DNA of 8,125 nt from contig SCUC01000636.1 of assembly GCA_004322375.1 (NCBI GenBank), forward strand, positions 1-8,125, written 5' to 3'. This stretch comes from Bacteroidota bacterium (lineage in GTDB: Bacteria > Bacteroidota > Ignavibacteria > UBA10030 > SZUA-254). A model generated the notes under the pieces. It was not told where the DNA came from. It worked only from the letters and a program-made list of their open reading frames with translations, and searched no databases. The translations under genes were made by a program, and so were the position numbers. Of this stretch, positions 7,114 to 8,125 are shown piece after piece; position 1 is the first letter of the stretch; each line of letters starts with the position of its first letter.

Positions 7114-7190
7114 ATCGCTCGGTTCTGCGTCCTCGCAGAACCATCACCACGAATAGAATTCCACACGACGAGGATTCCATGTGGAGCGAT
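7114..7190. repeat. Double-hairpin repeat element, copy 2
   Basis: The outer ends are a perfect 7-bp inverted repeat, ATCGCTC (7114-7120) and GAGCGAT (7184-7190). The first hairpin is GGTTCTGCG (7121-7129), loop TCCT, CGCAGAACC (7134-7142). It is identical to copy 1 except for one base pair that changed on both sides (T-A to G-C). The second hairpin is worn: its loop AGGA and the CAC/GTG base are kept but the middle no longer pairs fully. The element lies in the 317-nt gap between the PdxB-like gene and gnd. Confidence 0.7.
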
Positions 7191-7219
7191 TGGGCTCTTC
7201 TTGGCAGCCTTAGGGAGTG

Positions 7220-7237
7220 AGTTCGCGCAGTCGAACT
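7220..7237. other. Small 6-bp hairpin upstream of gnd
   Basis: AGTTCG (7220-7225), loop CGCAGT, CGAACT (7232-7237) form a perfect short stem about 75 nt before the gnd start. No T-run follows. The rest of 6994-7310 holds no credible gene; besides this hairpin and the two structures described at 7049-7099 and 7114-7190 I see only an AT-rich stretch before gnd. Confidence 0.3.
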
Positions 7238-7262
7238 TAATTTCTGAAGCTACCGGATGGTC

Positions 7263-7305
7263 TTGTGTAAAATCAAATACTAACATAATAATATTGAAAA
7301 CGGAG
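7263..7305 (+). promoter_or_regulatory. Tentative promoter and ribosome-binding site for gnd
   Basis: TTGTGT (7263-7268) and CATAAT (7284-7289) resemble -35 and -10 boxes, but the 15-nt spacing is short. The surrounding stretch is AT-rich. The ribosome-binding site CGGAG (7301-7305) is clear and sits 5 nt before TTG 7311, which decides the gnd start. The promoter call is weak and the ribosome-binding site call is good. Confidence 0.35.
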
Positions 7306-7310
7306 AATCA

Positions 7311-8125
7311 TTGAAAAACAAAGCTGATATCGGATTAATCGGTTTAGCCGTCATGGGCGAAAACCTTGTGTTAAATATGGAAAGCCGCGGATTTACTGTC
7401 GCTGTCTTTAACAGGACTGTGGAAAAGGTCGAGCATTTTATGAAAGGACGCGCGAAAGGAAAAAACATCATCGGTGCGCATTCGTTGATAGGTCTTGTGC
7501 AGTCGCTCTCGAAGCCGCGTAAAGTGATGCTGATGGTGAAGGCAGGAAAACCGGTGGATGAATTTATTGAAATGCTTATTCCCCTGTTAGAAAAAGGCGA
7601 CATTATCATTGATGGCGGAAATTCTCACTTCCCGGATACCATACGAAGGACGAAATATGTAGAATCGAAAGGAATGCTGTTTATCGGCACGGGTGTATCC
7701 GGCGGTGAGGAGGGCGCCTTGCGCGGTCCTTCAATTATGCCGGGTGGGTCGCCGGGCGCATGGGAACATGTGAAACCGGTTTTCCAGGCAATCGCCGCGA
7801 AGGTCGAGGATGGAACCCCTTGCTGCGATTGGGTGGGAGCGAATGGCGCGGGACATTTTGTAAAAATGGTGCATAACGGAATCGAGTATGGCGATATGCA
7901 GCTTATTTGTGAAGCATACCAAATCATGAGCGAGCTGCTCGGAATGAGCGCAGGGGAAATGCACGGAGTGTTTGAGAGATGGAACCGGGGCGCACTTGAT
8001 AGCTACTTAATAGAAATCACAAAAGATATTTTGGCATATAACGACAAGGATGGGAAACCCCTTGTTGATAAAATTTTAGATACGGCGGGACAAAAAGGTA
8101 CCGGGAAATGGACGAGCGTTGCTTC
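7311..8125 (+). CDS. gnd: 6-phosphogluconate dehydrogenase, decarboxylating (Gnd), N-terminal part, 3' truncated by window edge
   Basis: The frame runs from TTG 7311 to the right edge without a stop, giving 271 codons of a protein normally about 470-480 long. TTG is preferred because CGGAG lies 5 nt upstream. The first later ATG (7353) would cut off the start of the Rossmann motif GLIGLAVMGENL (8-19). Other family motifs are FNRT (33-36), whose arginine favours NADP, DGGNSHFPDTIRR (101-113), and GVSGGEEGALRGPSIMPGG (128-146). GAGHFVKMVHNGIEYGDMQLICEAY follows, with catalytic Lys185 and Asn189 and Glu192, and then ILDTAGQKGTGKWT near the edge. The enzyme oxidises 6-phosphogluconate to ribulose-5-phosphate and CO2 and yields NADPH in the cytoplasm. 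A 317-nt gap with repeats separates it from the uronate block, so it may have its own promoter. The short-chain and long-chain Gnd types cannot be fully judged without the C-terminus, but the visible motifs fit the long form. Confidence 0.92.
   Translation, partial: MKNKADIGLIGLAVMGENLVLNMESRGFTVAVFNRTVEKVEHFMKGRAKGKNIIGAHSLIGLVQSLSKPRKVMLMVKAGKPVDEFIEMLIPLLEKGDIIIDGGNSHFPDTIRRTKYVESKGMLFIGTGVSGGEEGALRGPSIMPGGSPGAWEHVKPVFQAIAAKVEDGTPCCDWVGANGAGHFVKMVHNGIEYGDMQLICEAYQIMSELLGMSAGEMHGVFERWNRGALDSYLIEITKDILAYNDKDGKPLVDKILDTAGQKGTGKWTSVA

Noticed and set aside
7049..7145. tRNA-like or other structured RNA gene
   Set aside because: The stems do not form a cloverleaf. There is no D-arm and no T-arm with the usual GTTCGA, so it is better read as a terminator-like hairpin next to a repeat.
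622..7190. CRISPR array or phage attachment sites from the repeated hairpins
   Set aside because: Only two copies exist, about 6.5 kb apart. They have internal dyads and no regular spacers, and no integrase or cas genes lie nearby.

Overview
The window carries one strand of genes for pectin and uronate use, all on the + strand, from a bacterium I cannot name securely. The moderate GC content, a secreted pectinesterase with a fibronectin-like tail, a short-chain-dehydrogenase type mannonate oxidoreductase and a PdxB-type enzyme would fit the Bacteroidota/Ignavibacteria side of the tree. The intergenic palindromic repeats occur in many phyla. No taxonomic marker gene is present, so this is a lean and not a call.

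Layout, left to right. (1) The C-terminal part of a GH28 polygalacturonase (2-580), cut by the left edge. (2) A gap of about 377 nt (581-957) with no convincing gene. It is packed with repeats: a double-hairpin element, two small GGGAGT hairpins and one copy of the 'WIPAFAGMT' type of dispersed palindromic element. An open reading frame runs through these repeats by chance and falsely lengthens the next gene. (3) A secreted CE8 pectin methylesterase with a C-terminal Fn3-like domain (about 958-2244). (4) A 160-nt gap that is almost entirely a 130-nt fold-back. (5) A tight four-gene block: hexuronate MFS transporter (exuT-like, 2405-3694), SDR-type D-mannonate oxidoreductase (uxuB-like, 3691-4542, ATGA overlap), a LarA-family nickel-dependent 2-hydroxyacid racemase/epimerase (4548-5825) and a PdxB-family 4-phosphoerythronate dehydrogenase (5845-6993). 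(6) A 317-nt gap with a terminator-like structure and a second copy of the double-hairpin element. (7) The N-terminal 271 codons of 6-phosphogluconate dehydrogenase (gnd, from a TTG start at 7311), cut by the right edge.

How the parts may work together. The esterase removes methyl esters from pectin, the polygalacturonase cuts the backbone, the MFS protein imports hexuronates, and UxuB reduces fructuronate to mannonate. UxaC, UxuA, KdgK and KdgA, which the usual route to 2-keto-3-deoxygluconate needs, are not in the window. The most interesting point is the LarA homologue directly behind uxuB and close to gnd. One activity known in this family is D-gluconate 2-epimerisation, which joins mannonate to gluconate. 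With a gluconate kinase (not seen here) and Gnd, that would make a mannonate -> gluconate -> 6-phosphogluconate -> ribulose-5-phosphate branch. This route is inference. The enzyme families themselves are well supported by motifs. Apart from this gene combination and the repeats, I see no sign of a wholly new system.
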